Shown piece after piece: positions 34,807 to 44,092 of a DNA stretch of 64,000 nt. Positions within the stretch are counted from its first letter, which is position 1, and each line of letters begins with the position of its first letter. Below the pieces are notes generated by a model. That model worked only from the letters and a program-made list of their open reading frames with translations, made no database searches and was not told the origin of the DNA. The position numbers and the translations under genes were made by a program. Source of the DNA: NORP110 sp051251595 (GTDB lineage: Bacteria; Pseudomonadota; Alphaproteobacteria; Rhodobacterales; Rhodobacteraceae); NCBI GenBank assembly GCA_051251595.1, contig JBPOFA010000014.1, forward strand, positions 39,468 to 103,467, read 5' to 3'.

Positions 34807-35270
34807 TCGTCCGAGGGTTCAGGCGGACGCAGTTCGCTGACGAATTTATCAAAATCATCCGCAGCCTGGAAGTTCTTGTAAACGCTGGCAAATCGCACAT
34901 AAGCGACGGTATCAATCCGCGCCAGCGCCTCCATCACGATCTCTCCGATTGATTTAGAGTTGATGTCGGTCTCGCCCAAACTTTCCAGCCGCCGCACAAT
35001 ACCAGAGATCATTTGATCCATACGATCGTGGTCAACCGGGCGTTTTTGCAAAGCAATCCGGATAGAGCGTTCCAGCTTGTCCCGGTCAAAATCTTCGCGA
35101 CGGCCGTTGGACTTAATGACCACCAAATCGCGCAACTGCACGCGTTCATAGGTGGTAAAACGTCCGCCACAAGCCGGGCAAAACCGTCTTCGACGGATCG
35201 CGGCATGGTCTTCGGCCGGACGGGAATCCTTGACCTGAGTATCTACATTTCCACAAAACGGACAGCGCAT
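34803..35270 (-). CDS. nrdR: Transcriptional repressor NrdR of ribonucleotide reductase genes
   Basis: A 155-residue repressor. The zinc ribbon is C3-x2-C6 and C31-x2-C34 (MRCPFCGNV and RRFCPACGGRF). An ATP-cone follows (VIKSNGRREDFDRDKLERSIRIAL) and the C-terminal helix LARIDTVAYVRFASVYKNFQAADDF. It senses ATP/dATP and represses nrd operons. It leads ribD with a 4-base overlap. No clear NrdR box is visible in front of it, but a consensus DnaA box lies 42 bases upstream. Confidence 0.96.
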   Translation of the reverse strand: MRCPFCGNVDTQVKDSRPAEDHAAIRRRRFCPACGGRFTTYERVQLRDLVVIKSNGRREDFDRDKLERSIRIALQKRPVDHDRMDQMISGIVRRLESLGETDINSKSIGEIVMEALARIDTVAYVRFASVYKNFQAADDFDKFVSELRPPEPSDE

Positions 35271-35311
35271 CGCCGGTTTCCTATTTTCTGCCTCTGGGTG
35301 TTCGTCCCCAC

Positions 35312-35320
35312 TTATCCACA
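35312..35320. promoter_or_regulatory. Consensus DnaA box upstream of nrdR
   Basis: TTATCCACA, a perfect match to the strong DnaA box, stands in the nrdR-ribD upstream region. It is a single box without neighbours, so binding in the cell is uncertain. Confidence 0.4.
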
Positions 35321-35379
35321 GTGACTATAGGGGCTACACGATCCATTGGGTAGAGGAGATTCCGCACCGCAACATGATG

Positions 35380-35784
35380 TTATTGCAACTGTGCCACTAC
35401 CCGGCGTCGATGCGGCCTGTTGCGGTGCTCAAACAGGTAGATCCCCTGCCAACTTCCCAGGACCATACGCCCGGATATCACCGGTATGGTCAGGCTGACA
35501 GGCAAGACAGAGGCCTTGATATGTGCAGGCATGTCATCGGGCCCTTCATAGGTATGGGTCAGGTATGACATGGACGGATCGCTTGTCGGAGGCACCAGGC
35601 GACGGAAAAAGTTGTTCAAATCCACCCGGACCTCTGGATCAGCATTTTCCTGAATAAGCAATGAACAGGACGTGTGCTGAACAAACAAAACCAACAGCCC
35701 GTCGCCGCGCACCCAATTCATCACATCAGATGTGAATTCATAAAGGCCCGGACCATTTGTTTCGATCGTGAACAAGGAATTCAC
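35380..35784 (-). CDS. YjbQ family protein (secondary thiamine-phosphate synthase-like)
   Basis: A 134-residue single-domain protein of the UPF0047/YjbQ family. It has the characteristic VLFVQHTSCSLLIQENADPEVRVDL with the conserved HTS(C/T) motif and the late VPVISGRMVLGSWQGIYLFEHR with the GTWQ-like segment. Some members have weak thiamine-phosphate synthase activity, and the true role is unsettled. A GTG start at 35784 is supported by GGAG seven bases upstream. No thiamine gene is adjacent. Confidence 0.9.
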   Translation of the reverse strand: MNSLFTIETNGPGLYEFTSDVMNWVRGDGLLVLFVQHTSCSLLIQENADPEVRVDLNNFFRRLVPPTSDPSMSYLTHTYEGPDDMPAHIKASVLPVSLTIPVISGRMVLGSWQGIYLFEHRNRPHRRRVVAQLQ

Positions 35785-35817
35785 GTTACTACTCCGCCCA
35801 CTTCAAAGGTGTTTTGC

Positions 35818-36315
35818 CTAAAAGAAAAAGCCCACCTGCGATTTGCATTGGGTGCGCCCATGTTCCGCGCCCCAGTTTTCGCCGACTTCGTCAATTGACA
35901 TTGAAAGACCGTTGTCATGCGCATCAGCAGTTGCCTTCAAAGCAGCACTTGGCGATGTGGTAAAGCCAACACTTTGGCCCCGGCCAATCTTACCTGGCCC
36001 CATGGGTTGATCGACATAAATGCGAGTCCCCGGGCGCAAATGGCTTCGCTCGATGACAAATTGCCCGGCCGCACACCAATAATCTGACGGTCCCTGCCCA
36101 GCAGTTCGCAACACCTCAAACCGACCTGGAACATTTGGATCCGGCACGACGACCATCGGACCACGCGCAATGAAATCACCTCTGGACTGGCCGACGGTTG
36201 TGGACACACCCACGGCACCGCCTGCGCCGCCACCGGCGACGCCTAAAGTCGTCTGACACGATGCGACCGAAAACAATGCAGCCACGGCCAGCGGTACGAA
36301 TTTTAGATTTAACAT
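35818..36315 (-). CDS. Predicted lipoprotein of unknown function
   Basis: A 165-residue protein from the ATG at 36315, which has GGAG nine bases upstream; the 13 extra codons of the longer frame have no support. The signal peptide is MLNLKFVPLAVAALFSVASC with a lipobox at VASC. A glycine-rich stretch (GVAGGGAGGAVGVS) follows, then a compact domain with VPGRFEVLRTAGQGPSDYWCAAGQFVIE and two cysteines (about residues 90 and 155) that could pair. Not recognised as a named family. Convergent or unrelated to its neighbours; single gene. Confidence 0.72.
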   Translation of the reverse strand: MLNLKFVPLAVAALFSVASCQTTLGVAGGGAGGAVGVSTTVGQSRGDFIARGPMVVVPDPNVPGRFEVLRTAGQGPSDYWCAAGQFVIERSHLRPGTRIYVDQPMGPGKIGRGQSVGFTTSPSAALKATADAHDNGLSMSIDEVGENWGAEHGRTQCKSQVGFFF

Positions 36316-36410
36316 GACATCTCCAAACCAACCAAACCTACTTCGATCCATCATAGATCAATGCGCCCGCTTGGTCCACGTCAGACAAATGCGACGCTCC
36401 TGGCCCCACA

Positions 36411-36440
36411 TAAGAAAACAGCGACCCGTTGGATCGCTGT
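36411..36440 (-). terminator. Intrinsic terminator of rpoD
   Basis: A 10-bp stem with one mismatch (ACAGCGATCC / GGGTCGCTGT on the minus strand) is followed by TTTTCTTA. It lies about 33 bases past the rpoD stop. Confidence 0.75.
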
Positions 36441-36472
36441 CTTGTCTTACTATTTTTTGCTTTGGCGCGTCG

Positions 36473-38458
36473 CTATTGATCCAAAAAGCTGCGCAACTTG
36501 CGAGAGCGGCTTGGATGTTTGAGCTTGCGCAGCGCTTTCGCTTCGATCTGACGAATACGTTCGCGCGTCACGCTAAATTGCTGCCCCACCTCTTCCAAAG
36601 TGTGGTCCGTATTCATGCCAATCCCAAAACGCATCCGCAAAACCCGTTCTTCACGGGGCGTAAGCGACGCGAGAACCCGAGTGGTCGTTTCCTTCAGGTT
36701 TTCCTGAATCGCACTATCGAGAGGCAGAACCGCGTTCTTATCCTCGATGAAATCACCAAGCTGCGAATCTTCCTCGTCGCCAATCGGTGTTTCCAGTGAA
36801 ATCGGCTCTTTGGCGATTTTCATCACCTTGCGAACTTTTTCCAAAGGCATCTGCAACTTCTTTGCCAATTCTTCTGGCGTCGGCTCACGACCGATTTCAT
36901 GCAGCATTTGCCGTCCGGTCCGGACAAGCTTGTTGATCGTTTCGATCATATGAACCGGAATACGGATCGTCCGCGCCTGATCCGCGATAGAACGCGTGAT
37001 CGCTTGGCGAATCCACCAGGTCGCATAGGTCGAAAACTTATAACCGCGCCGATATTCAAATTTATCGACGGCCTTCATCAGGCCAATGTTACCTTCTTGA
37101 ATAAGGTCAAGGAATTGCAAGCCCCGGTTCGTGTATTTTTTGGCAATCGAAATAACCAAACGCAGGTTCGCTTCGACCATTTCTTTTTTGGCCTGCCGCG
37201 CTTCTTTTTCGCCTTTTTGAACCTGCTGAACGATGCGCCGGAATTCACTGACATCAACGCCAACATACTGACCGACCTGCGCCATTTCGGCACGCAGTTC
37301 TTCGATCTTGGGCGTGAACCGTTCAATAAAGGCCTGCCAAGCACGCCCGGTTTTTTCGCCCATCCGATCCAACCAAGTTGGGTCCAATTCGCAACCTTTG
37401 TAGGATTCAACGAATTCGCGGCGGTTGATACGGGCCTGGTCGGCCAGTTTGACCATAGAACTGTCAATCGACATGACCCGGCGGTTGATACCGTAAAGCT
37501 GGTCAATCAGCGCTTCGATCCGGTTGTTGTGCAGGTGAAGCTCGTTCACGAGTTCGACGATTTCAGAACGAAGCTTTTGGTAGCTCGCCTCTTCCTTCTC
37601 GCTGAACGTGCCGTCCTCGTTCAGGGTCGCGGACATCCGCATGTCCTGCATTTCAGAAAGCTTCACATAGTCCCGCGCGATAATCTCCAGCGTCTCAAGC
37701 ACTCGTGGCTTTAGCGCAGCTTCCATCGCGGCCAGGGACATATTGGCCTGATCATCTTCGTCGTCGTCGTCATCATCAGAGGCAATCGGGTTGCCATCAG
37801 CGTCGAGTTCCGGCTGGTTCGTTCTTTCAGCAGCCGGGGCTTTGGCGGCTACAGCATCCGAGACGACGGGCTCTTCTTCGTCTTCGTCCAGACCGCTGCC
37901 AAAGGTTGTTTCAAGATCAATGACGTCGCGCAGCAGAATATCTTCGTTCAACAATTCGTCGCGCCAGATCGTGATCGCCTGGAAGGTCAAAGGGCTTTCG
38001 CACAGCCCTGCAATCATCGTATTGCGCCCAGCCTCAATCCGTTTCGCGATTGCAATTTCGCCCTCACGGGACAGCAATTCAACGGATCCCATTTCGCGCA
38101 AATACATGCGAACCGGATCATCCGTGCGATCAAGCTTTTCCGTTTCTGTCGCAGAAACGGCGACTTCGCGTGCGCTTGAAGCGGTTACGACATCCGTGGA
38201 CGTTTTGGCTTCTTCTTCTTCGGCCTCATCGTCTTCGATGATGTTGATGCCCATTTCACTCAGCATCGACATAACGTCTTCGATTTGTTCGGAAGAAACC
38301 TGTTCTGGCGGCAGAACGGTGTTCAGTTGATCGTAGGTGATGTAGCCACGTTCGCGTGCCTCTGCGATCATCTTTTTGACGGCAGTCTGGCTCATATCCA
38401 GAGTGCCCTCATCGTCCTGATTATTTTGCTTTCGGTCGTCAGTATCTTTGGCGGCCAT
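36473..38458 (-). CDS. rpoD: Primary sigma factor RpoD (sigma-70)
   Basis: About 661 residues from the ATG at 38458, ten bases after AAGGAG; the longer frame to 38491 has no support. Region 1.1 is present at the N-terminus (VKKMIAEARERGYITYDQLNTVLP), followed by a very acidic linker (EDDEAEEEEAKT) and a second acidic, Asp-rich insertion (ASDDDDDDEDDQANM). Core regions follow: MVEANLRLVISIAKKYTNRG, FSTYATWWIRQAITRSIADQ, EPISLETPIGDEEDSQLGDFIED and LEEVGQQFSVTRERIRQIEAKALRKL. Directs housekeeping transcription. Downstream of dnaG as in most proteobacteria; the 132-base gap carries a dense GANTC cluster. Confidence 0.97.
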   Translation of the reverse strand: MAAKDTDDRKQNNQDDEGTLDMSQTAVKKMIAEARERGYITYDQLNTVLPPEQVSSEQIEDVMSMLSEMGINIIEDDEAEEEEAKTSTDVVTASSAREVAVSATETEKLDRTDDPVRMYLREMGSVELLSREGEIAIAKRIEAGRNTMIAGLCESPLTFQAITIWRDELLNEDILLRDVIDLETTFGSGLDEDEEEPVVSDAVAAKAPAAERTNQPELDADGNPIASDDDDDDEDDQANMSLAAMEAALKPRVLETLEIIARDYVKLSEMQDMRMSATLNEDGTFSEKEEASYQKLRSEIVELVNELHLHNNRIEALIDQLYGINRRVMSIDSSMVKLADQARINRREFVESYKGCELDPTWLDRMGEKTGRAWQAFIERFTPKIEELRAEMAQVGQYVGVDVSEFRRIVQQVQKGEKEARQAKKEMVEANLRLVISIAKKYTNRGLQFLDLIQEGNIGLMKAVDKFEYRRGYKFSTYATWWIRQAITRSIADQARTIRIPVHMIETINKLVRTGRQMLHEIGREPTPEELAKKLQMPLEKVRKVMKIAKEPISLETPIGDEEDSQLGDFIEDKNAVLPLDSAIQENLKETTTRVLASLTPREERVLRMRFGIGMNTDHTLEEVGQQFSVTRERIRQIEAKALRKLKHPSRSRKLRSFLDQ

Positions 38459-38481
38459 CCGGCACTCCTTTGAAGTCAGGT

Positions 38482-38562
38482 GATTCGGCAATCGTAAAAA
38501 CGAATCAATACCTACGAATCGGTGATTCGCCCACCCGTTTACCTTGTTTTATCTAATGATTC
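38482..38562. promoter_or_regulatory. Cluster of five GANTC (CcrM methylation) sites upstream of rpoD
   Basis: GATTC or GAATC occurs at 38482, 38502, 38516, 38524 and 38558, five sites in 81 bases. Four of them are part of GATTCG/CGAATC hexamers in alternating orientation, including the 15-base inverted repeat CGAATC-GGT-GATTCG at 38515-38529. Located between dnaG and rpoD, where an internal rpoD promoter is expected. Confidence 0.6.
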
Positions 38563-38590
38563 CTTCACCAAATGGATTATGGGCATCATT

Positions 38591-40543
38591 TTACCCCTTG
38601 GAGAAGTCGATCTTTTCCAGCAGTTGCTTTAATGCACTGCGTTCTGTGCGGTTGATTTGGGCACCATTGTCGCCCGTTTCGTATTCCGTGTTGTCTTCTG
38701 TTTCGCTCATCTTGGCCCGATTTCGCGCCTCTGCAGCCTGCCCCAAACGCCAGGTCAGACCTTCATCAGCTTCGGCCCCCATATCCAGCATCGCATCTTC
38801 AATTTCACGTTTTGCGCCACGGCTTGTTTCAAGCTTGGCCAGTTCCTGCGTCACACATAACGCAGCAATTTCCGCATCCCCGGGATTTCTGACCGGGGCC
38901 GCAATCTGCACATGGATCGGGTCAAACAGTTTTTCAAGGGCGTCCGGACCAACAAGCGCAGTAATATCCTGTCGCAACGTCGCAGGATCGGACCCAAGGC
39001 ACCTTATCAAGGCAGACTGGATCAGCCGCCCGTCTTGCGACATCGGCTCCATCATCAACAGTTTGCCCTCAAACTCTGGCAATATTTCTGGATTCGCGAT
39101 CAAAGTGGCAAAGATCACAGCCTCACGCAAAGTGTCGTCAACCGCTTCGCTTTCCGCCATCGCCAGAAACGATTTTTTCGTCGACGGCATTGGCTGTGCT
39201 GGCGCGGGTTTCCCGCCTGGTTTCCAGGACTTCTTCCATTCCCCCTTTTGGGCGGGGCGCCGTTTGAAAAGATCCCACCTCATTTGGTTGAGCTCTTCGC
39301 CGTAATGCTTTCGCAACGAAGGATCTTTTATCTTCAGAACAGCATCCCGCAGCGACTTGTCCAAGGCGGCCTTGCGTTCCGGACTGTCAAAAACCTTGCC
39401 CTCTGTTTCACGCTGCCACAACAGCTGCACCATCGGCACCGCAGCATCCAAAAGCGCCTGCATCGCGTCTGCCCCTTGACGTCGGATAACGTCATCGGGG
39501 TCAGCGCCTTCGGGCATGATCGCAAAGCGCAAGGACTGCCCTGCCTCTAACAAGGGCATCGCCAGATCGATCACACGCATCGCCGCCCGCAACCCAGCCG
39601 TGTCGCCATCCAGCGCGATAACCGGTTCGTGATGTATGCGCCACATCAGCCGCAGCTGGTCTTCGGTAATGGCCGTTCCAAGCGGGGCAACCGTCGCGCC
39701 GAACCCACCTTCGGACAGGGCGATCACATCCATGTAGCCTTCGGCGACGATCAACCGCTTTTCCTTGCCAGCGGCCTCCCGCGCCGGGCCCTGATTGTAA
39801 AGACTGCGGCCTTTGTCAAAAAGCTCTGTCTCTGGCGAATTCAGATATTTGGCCCGCGCGTCGGCCGACATCGCCCGCCCGCCCAAAGCGATGCAGCGCC
39901 CGCGGGGATTGCGGATCGGAAAGATAATCCGTCCCCGAAACCGGTCATACGGCGCGCCGCCGTCATCAGGTTTCGCCGCCAGTCCCGCGTCGATGATCAG
40001 ATCGGGCGCAACACCCTTTCCAGTCAGATGCGACCATAGGGCCTGACGGGCATCCGGCGCAAAGCCGATATCGAAACGGTCCTGCGTCTCCGGGCGCAAT
40101 CCACGTTGGTCAAGATACGCACGCGCGGCCGTGGCCTGCCCCGTCTTCAGCTGCAAGCGAAAGAACTGCACCGCCTGTTCCATAACGTCGGCCAGCTCTG
40201 TGCGGCGGTCCGCTTTTTGCTGGGCGCGCGGATCGCGGGCTGGCACTTGCATACCGGCCTCTCGCGCCAGGATCTCAACGGCTTCCATGAAACCGACATT
40301 TTCGGTTTCCCGGATAAATGAGATCGCATCGCCTTTGGCGTGGCATCCAAAACAGTAGTAAAAGCCTTGCCGGTCATCCACGTGAAAGCTGGCGGATTTT
40401 TCCTGATGGAACGGGCACGGGGCCCACATGTCGCCTTTGCCCTGGTTGGATTTGCGCGGATCCCACGTGACTTTGCGGCCAACAACCTGTGACAGGCTGG
40501 ACCGCGTACGTAGCTCTTCTAGGAATCCGGGAGGCAGGCTCAT
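38591..40543 (-). CDS. dnaG: DNA primase
   Basis: About 650 residues from the ATG at 40543; the longer frame to 40579 is less likely. The N-terminal zinc ribbon is APCPFHQEKSASFHVDDRQGFYYCFGCHAKGD. The TOPRIM core includes LIVAEGYMDVIALSEGGFGATVAPLGTAIT and ALDGDTAGLRAAMRVIDLAMPLL. The C-terminal part, which binds DnaB helicase, is more variable. Makes RNA primers at the replication fork. A 132-base spacer leads to rpoD. Confidence 0.97.
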   Translation of the reverse strand: MSLPPGFLEELRTRSSLSQVVGRKVTWDPRKSNQGKGDMWAPCPFHQEKSASFHVDDRQGFYYCFGCHAKGDAISFIRETENVGFMEAVEILAREAGMQVPARDPRAQQKADRRTELADVMEQAVQFFRLQLKTGQATAARAYLDQRGLRPETQDRFDIGFAPDARQALWSHLTGKGVAPDLIIDAGLAAKPDDGGAPYDRFRGRIIFPIRNPRGRCIALGGRAMSADARAKYLNSPETELFDKGRSLYNQGPAREAAGKEKRLIVAEGYMDVIALSEGGFGATVAPLGTAITEDQLRLMWRIHHEPVIALDGDTAGLRAAMRVIDLAMPLLEAGQSLRFAIMPEGADPDDVIRRQGADAMQALLDAAVPMVQLLWQRETEGKVFDSPERKAALDKSLRDAVLKIKDPSLRKHYGEELNQMRWDLFKRRPAQKGEWKKSWKPGGKPAPAQPMPSTKKSFLAMAESEAVDDTLREAVIFATLIANPEILPEFEGKLLMMEPMSQDGRLIQSALIRCLGSDPATLRQDITALVGPDALEKLFDPIHVQIAAPVRNPGDAEIAALCVTQELAKLETSRGAKREIEDAMLDMGAEADEGLTWRLGQAAEARNRAKMSETEDNTEYETGDNGAQINRTERSALKQLLEKIDFSKG

Positions 40544-40623
40544 GCAAGGCAATATCGCAATTGGAACCGCGACTCGCAAGAACCCTCTCGATCACAATGG
40601 GCCCTTTGCGTGAAATTTCTGCC

Positions 40624-41169
40624 CTAAACGCTGTTTCTCGCCTCGACAGAGCGCATCGCATCCCCCAACTCGGCAATGGCCGTCTCGGCCATCGACCGGA
40701 ACACCATGATGTCAAAGGCCTCCTCGCCCGTCCGTGTGATTGAGCACGGCACATGGAACAGCGCGGTGCGCGCGCTATGCCCAATCGCAAAGATCGCCGC
40801 CCGCAGATCCAAAGGCGCCAGCCGCGCCAAGACATCCACGCTCGCCGGGCCATTCAACTGGAAAACCGCCCAGCCATCTGACTGATCGACGATGGCGGCC
40901 CCCGGAAGTTCAGGAACAGAAGCACCCAGCAAAAAGGCCTGATCCGGCCCCATCCAGATGATTTTCGCCCCTTCAGCAAAAAGAGCGCGATTGGGCCGGG
41001 GCAGCGCAAGACCGACCGCCTTTTCAAGCGCGACGGACACAGCGCTCGCCTGGCCAGAAAACGGCAGGATCGCCGTAATGCTGCTGGGCTGCGCGGCGCA
41101 AAGATCGCATCTATCAAAAGCGACAGGAAGCATTTTATTCCAACGTGTTACGGGCTCAATCTTATCCAC
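40624..41169 (-). CDS. soxG: Sarcosine oxidase gamma subunit
   Basis: Smallest catalytic-complex partner of heterotetrameric sarcosine oxidase, which oxidises sarcosine to glycine with transfer of the one-carbon unit to tetrahydrofolate. The sequence shows the family's middle and end: LFAEGAKIIWMGPDQAFLLG, IVDQSDGWAVFQLNGPASVDVLARLAPLDL and FDIMVFRSMAETAIAELGDAM. A GTG at 41169 overlapping the soxA stop is taken as start (181 residues); an ATG at 41133 or 41193 is also possible. Last gene of the soxBDAG operon. Confidence 0.9.
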   Translation of the reverse strand: MDKIEPVTRWNKMLPVAFDRCDLCAAQPSSITAILPFSGQASAVSVALEKAVGLALPRPNRALFAEGAKIIWMGPDQAFLLGASVPELPGAAIVDQSDGWAVFQLNGPASVDVLARLAPLDLRAAIFAIGHSARTALFHVPCSITRTGEEAFDIMVFRSMAETAIAELGDAMRSVEARNSV

Positions 41170-44092
41170 GCACGCGTCCCCCGTCACGATCATATGCCAC
41201 GGGATCCGTCACCAGACATTCCGCCTCTATTTCCCGCAAGTGATCCACCATCCGCACAGTTTCCCCATGACGCGCCCGGCCGTTTTTCAAAAAGCCGAGC
41301 CCCAGGAAATGTCCCAGAGTTGGGGAAAATCCGACCGAGGTCGTGTAGCCTTGGGCGTTCTCCCGAATGGCCTCTGCCCCTTGCTCAAACAAAAACGCGC
41401 CGGATGTCAGTTGTTTCACCGCCCCAACCGGGCGCAGCCCAACAAGCTGTTCCCGATCCGGCCCCAGCAATCCGGGCCGCGCGGCCATTTTCTTGCCGAT
41501 GCAGTCCTTATCTGGCGAAATCATTCGATCCATCCCGATATCAAACGCCGTCACGCGCCCGTGGATTTCAGCATGCGTGATAAAGCCTTTTTCCAGGCGC
41601 AATACGTTCAGCGCTTCCATACCATAGGCCCCGCCGCCCAAGGTCTCTGCCGCAGACACCACATGCCGATACAGGCTGTCGCCATAACGCGCAGGCACCG
41701 CAATCTCATAACCGCGCTCGCCGCAAAAAGAGATCCGGAACAAACGCCCGGCACGCCCCAGAACCGTGACCGGACCACAGGCCATAAACGGAAAGCTTTC
41801 GTTGCTGACATCTTCTGACACAATTTCTTGCACCAATTCACGGGACTTTGGCCCGGCAATCGCAAATTGAGCCCATTGTTCTGTGACCGAAATCATCTGC
41901 ATATCCAGCTTTGGCCGCAGACATTGGCGGACAAAGTCCAGATGTTTCATCACCGCCCCGGCGGCAGCAGTTGTGGTGGTGATGACAAAATGGTCCTCCC
42001 CCAGACGCGCAACCGTGCCGTCATCCATGATATGGCCATCCTCACGCAGCATAATGCCATAACGAACACGCCCGACGCGCAAGGAAGACATTCGATTTGT
42101 ATAAACAAAATCAAGGAACTCTGCGGCGTTCTTTCCGTGAATTTCGATCTTGCCAAGGGTCGAGACATCGCAAATCCCAACCGACTGGCGCACCATGTTG
42201 ACCTCTCGGTCACAGCTTTGCCGCCAGGTCTTTTCGCCCTGTCGCGGAAAAAAGGACGGCCGAAACCAAAGCCCGGCCTCTATCATCGGTGCACCACGTT
42301 CGGCCGAGGCCGCATGCGAGCTTGTGAAACGTTCGGGCGCAAATCCGCGCCCGGCGCCACCTGCCCCCATGGCGGCGATTGTCACCGGCGTGTAGGGCGG
42401 ACGAAAAGTGGTGACGCCCGTTTCGGCAATGCTGCGGGCCGTCGCATCGGCCAGCACCGCAAGCGCCCCCAGGTTAGAGCTTTTGCCCTGATCCGTCGCC
42501 ATCCCTTGCGTGGTGTAGCGTTTCATATGTTCCACGGACGTAAAGTTTTCTTGTGCGGCCTGCGTGACATCCTTGACGGTCACGTCGTTCTGAAAATCCA
42601 GCCAAGCACGACCGTCCCCTTTAACCGCCCAATGCGGCGAAACGGCGTAGGGCGCATCATCCGCCTTGGGCGTTACGGCCCTTGGCGGTTGAACACCCAG
42701 CCCTTTTAACATGAGCTTTACTTTTTTAAGCTCTGATTTTAAAGCATTTTTTGTCGAAAACTCACCCGCAGCCGCGCCGGCCACATCCATCCCTGGCACC
42801 GCAGTTGGTGCGGGCAAAAACGCGGCCAGTTTCTCATCCCAAACGGGGCGTGCACCCAAATGGCAAGTGAGATGCACAGTCGGGTTCCAGCCGCCAGAAA
42901 CAGCCAGGCAATCAACCGGAATTTCATGGGTTTCGTTATTGTGGCGGACCGTAACAGAACGCAGCCCAAGCCGCCCTTTGGTGTTGATGACCTCAGCGCC
43001 CGTATAGGTTGGAACATTCAGATCCGGGGTTGCGTCCGCCCTTGTGTCGATAAGGGCTGCAACCGTGACGCCAGCCTCAACCAAATCTCTGGCCGTGCGA
43101 TGCGCGTCATCATTGTTGCAAAACACAGCAACTTTTTGGCCAGGCGCCACGCCCCAATGGTTCAGATACATCCGAACCGCGCTTGCGGTCATAATCCCGG
43201 GCCGATCGTTGTTTTCGAAAGCAATCGGGCGCTCTAAAGCCCCGGCGCACAGCAGCGCACGCTTGGCCACGATCCGCCAAAAGGTTTCCAAGGGGGCTGC
43301 GCCCGGCGATTTGACATGCGTGCCCACGCGTTCCAACGCGCCATAAGTGCCTTGGTCATAAACCCCTGTGACGGTTGTTCGCGCCATGATCCGAACGTTC
43401 GGCAAGCTTTGCAATTCCGCTAGGGTTTGCGCAATCCAGTCCTGTGCCGACGCCCCCGCAACCTCCTCAACTTCGCCGCGTAACATACCGCCAGGGTTAC
43501 TGTTTTCGTCCACCAACAGAACATCAGCCCCGGCACGTCCTGCGGTCAGCGCCGCACTCAAACCGGCAGGTCCCGCGCCGATGATCAACAGGTCGCAAAA
43601 GGCAAAGGCCTTTTCATATTTGGCCGTGTCGTCCTGCCCCGACAATGCCCCCAATCCGGCCGCGCGTCGGATCATCGGCTCATACAGTTTTTCCCAAAAC
43701 GCGGCGGGCCACATGAAGGTTTTGTAGTAAAATCCAGCCGTCAAAAACGGCGACAGCAGGTCATTCACCGCCAAAACATCAAAACCCAAAGACGGCCAAC
43801 GGTTTTGGCTGGTGGCAACCAGCCCCTCATAAATCTCTTGTGTCGTTGCCCGAACATTTGGGGTTTTCTGCGCACCGCGCCCGATGGTGATCAGCGCATT
43901 AGGTTCCTCTGAGCCAGCGGTCAACACCCCGCGCGGACGGTGATATTTGAACGACCGCCCAAAGACCCGCACACCATTGGCCAGCAAGGCCGAAGCAACG
44001 GTATCCCCCGCATAGCCCGTGTAGGATTTCCCATCAAAGCTGAACCGGATCGGGGTACCGCGATTAATCTGGCCTTTGTATTCAAGCCTCAT
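41162..44092 (-). CDS. soxA: Sarcosine oxidase alpha subunit
   Basis: About 976 residues from the ATG at 44092, which overlaps the soxD stop by 11 bases. The N-terminal 2Fe-2S-like fold (FSFDGKSYTGYAGDTVASALLANGVRVFGRSFKYHRPRG) precedes a dinucleotide-binding domain (LLIIGAGPAGLSAALTAGRAGADVLLVDE). The C-terminal third is a GcvT-like folate domain (VGICDVSTLGKIEIHGKNAAEFLDFVYTNRMS) that passes formaldehyde to tetrahydrofolate. Binds NAD and folate in the complex. Confidence 0.96.
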   Translation of the reverse strand: MRLEYKGQINRGTPIRFSFDGKSYTGYAGDTVASALLANGVRVFGRSFKYHRPRGVLTAGSEEPNALITIGRGAQKTPNVRATTQEIYEGLVATSQNRWPSLGFDVLAVNDLLSPFLTAGFYYKTFMWPAAFWEKLYEPMIRRAAGLGALSGQDDTAKYEKAFAFCDLLIIGAGPAGLSAALTAGRAGADVLLVDENSNPGGMLRGEVEEVAGASAQDWIAQTLAELQSLPNVRIMARTTVTGVYDQGTYGALERVGTHVKSPGAAPLETFWRIVAKRALLCAGALERPIAFENNDRPGIMTASAVRMYLNHWGVAPGQKVAVFCNNDDAHRTARDLVEAGVTVAALIDTRADATPDLNVPTYTGAEVINTKGRLGLRSVTVRHNNETHEIPVDCLAVSGGWNPTVHLTCHLGARPVWDEKLAAFLPAPTAVPGMDVAGAAAGEFSTKNALKSELKKVKLMLKGLGVQPPRAVTPKADDAPYAVSPHWAVKGDGRAWLDFQNDVTVKDVTQAAQENFTSVEHMKRYTTQGMATDQGKSSNLGALAVLADATARSIAETGVTTFRPPYTPVTIAAMGAGGAGRGFAPERFTSSHAASAERGAPMIEAGLWFRPSFFPRQGEKTWRQSCDREVNMVRQSVGICDVSTLGKIEIHGKNAAEFLDFVYTNRMSSLRVGRVRYGIMLREDGHIMDDGTVARLGEDHFVITTTTAAAGAVMKHLDFVRQCLRPKLDMQMISVTEQWAQFAIAGPKSRELVQEIVSEDVSNESFPFMACGPVTVLGRAGRLFRISFCGERGYEIAVPARYGDSLYRHVVSAAETLGGGAYGMEALNVLRLEKGFITHAEIHGRVTAFDIGMDRMISPDKDCIGKKMAARPGLLGPDREQLVGLRPVGAVKQLTSGAFLFEQGAEAIRENAQGYTTSVGFSPTLGHFLGLGFLKNGRARHGETVRMVDHLREIEAECLVTDPVAYDRDGGRVRG

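Noticed and set aside
36899..37714. 271-codon plus-strand open frame opposite rpoD
   Set aside because: Antisense mirror of conserved sigma regions; Phe/His-rich translation is not protein-like.
41828..42709. 293-codon plus-strand open frame opposite soxA
   Set aside because: Antisense shadow in a conserved gene with no domain match.
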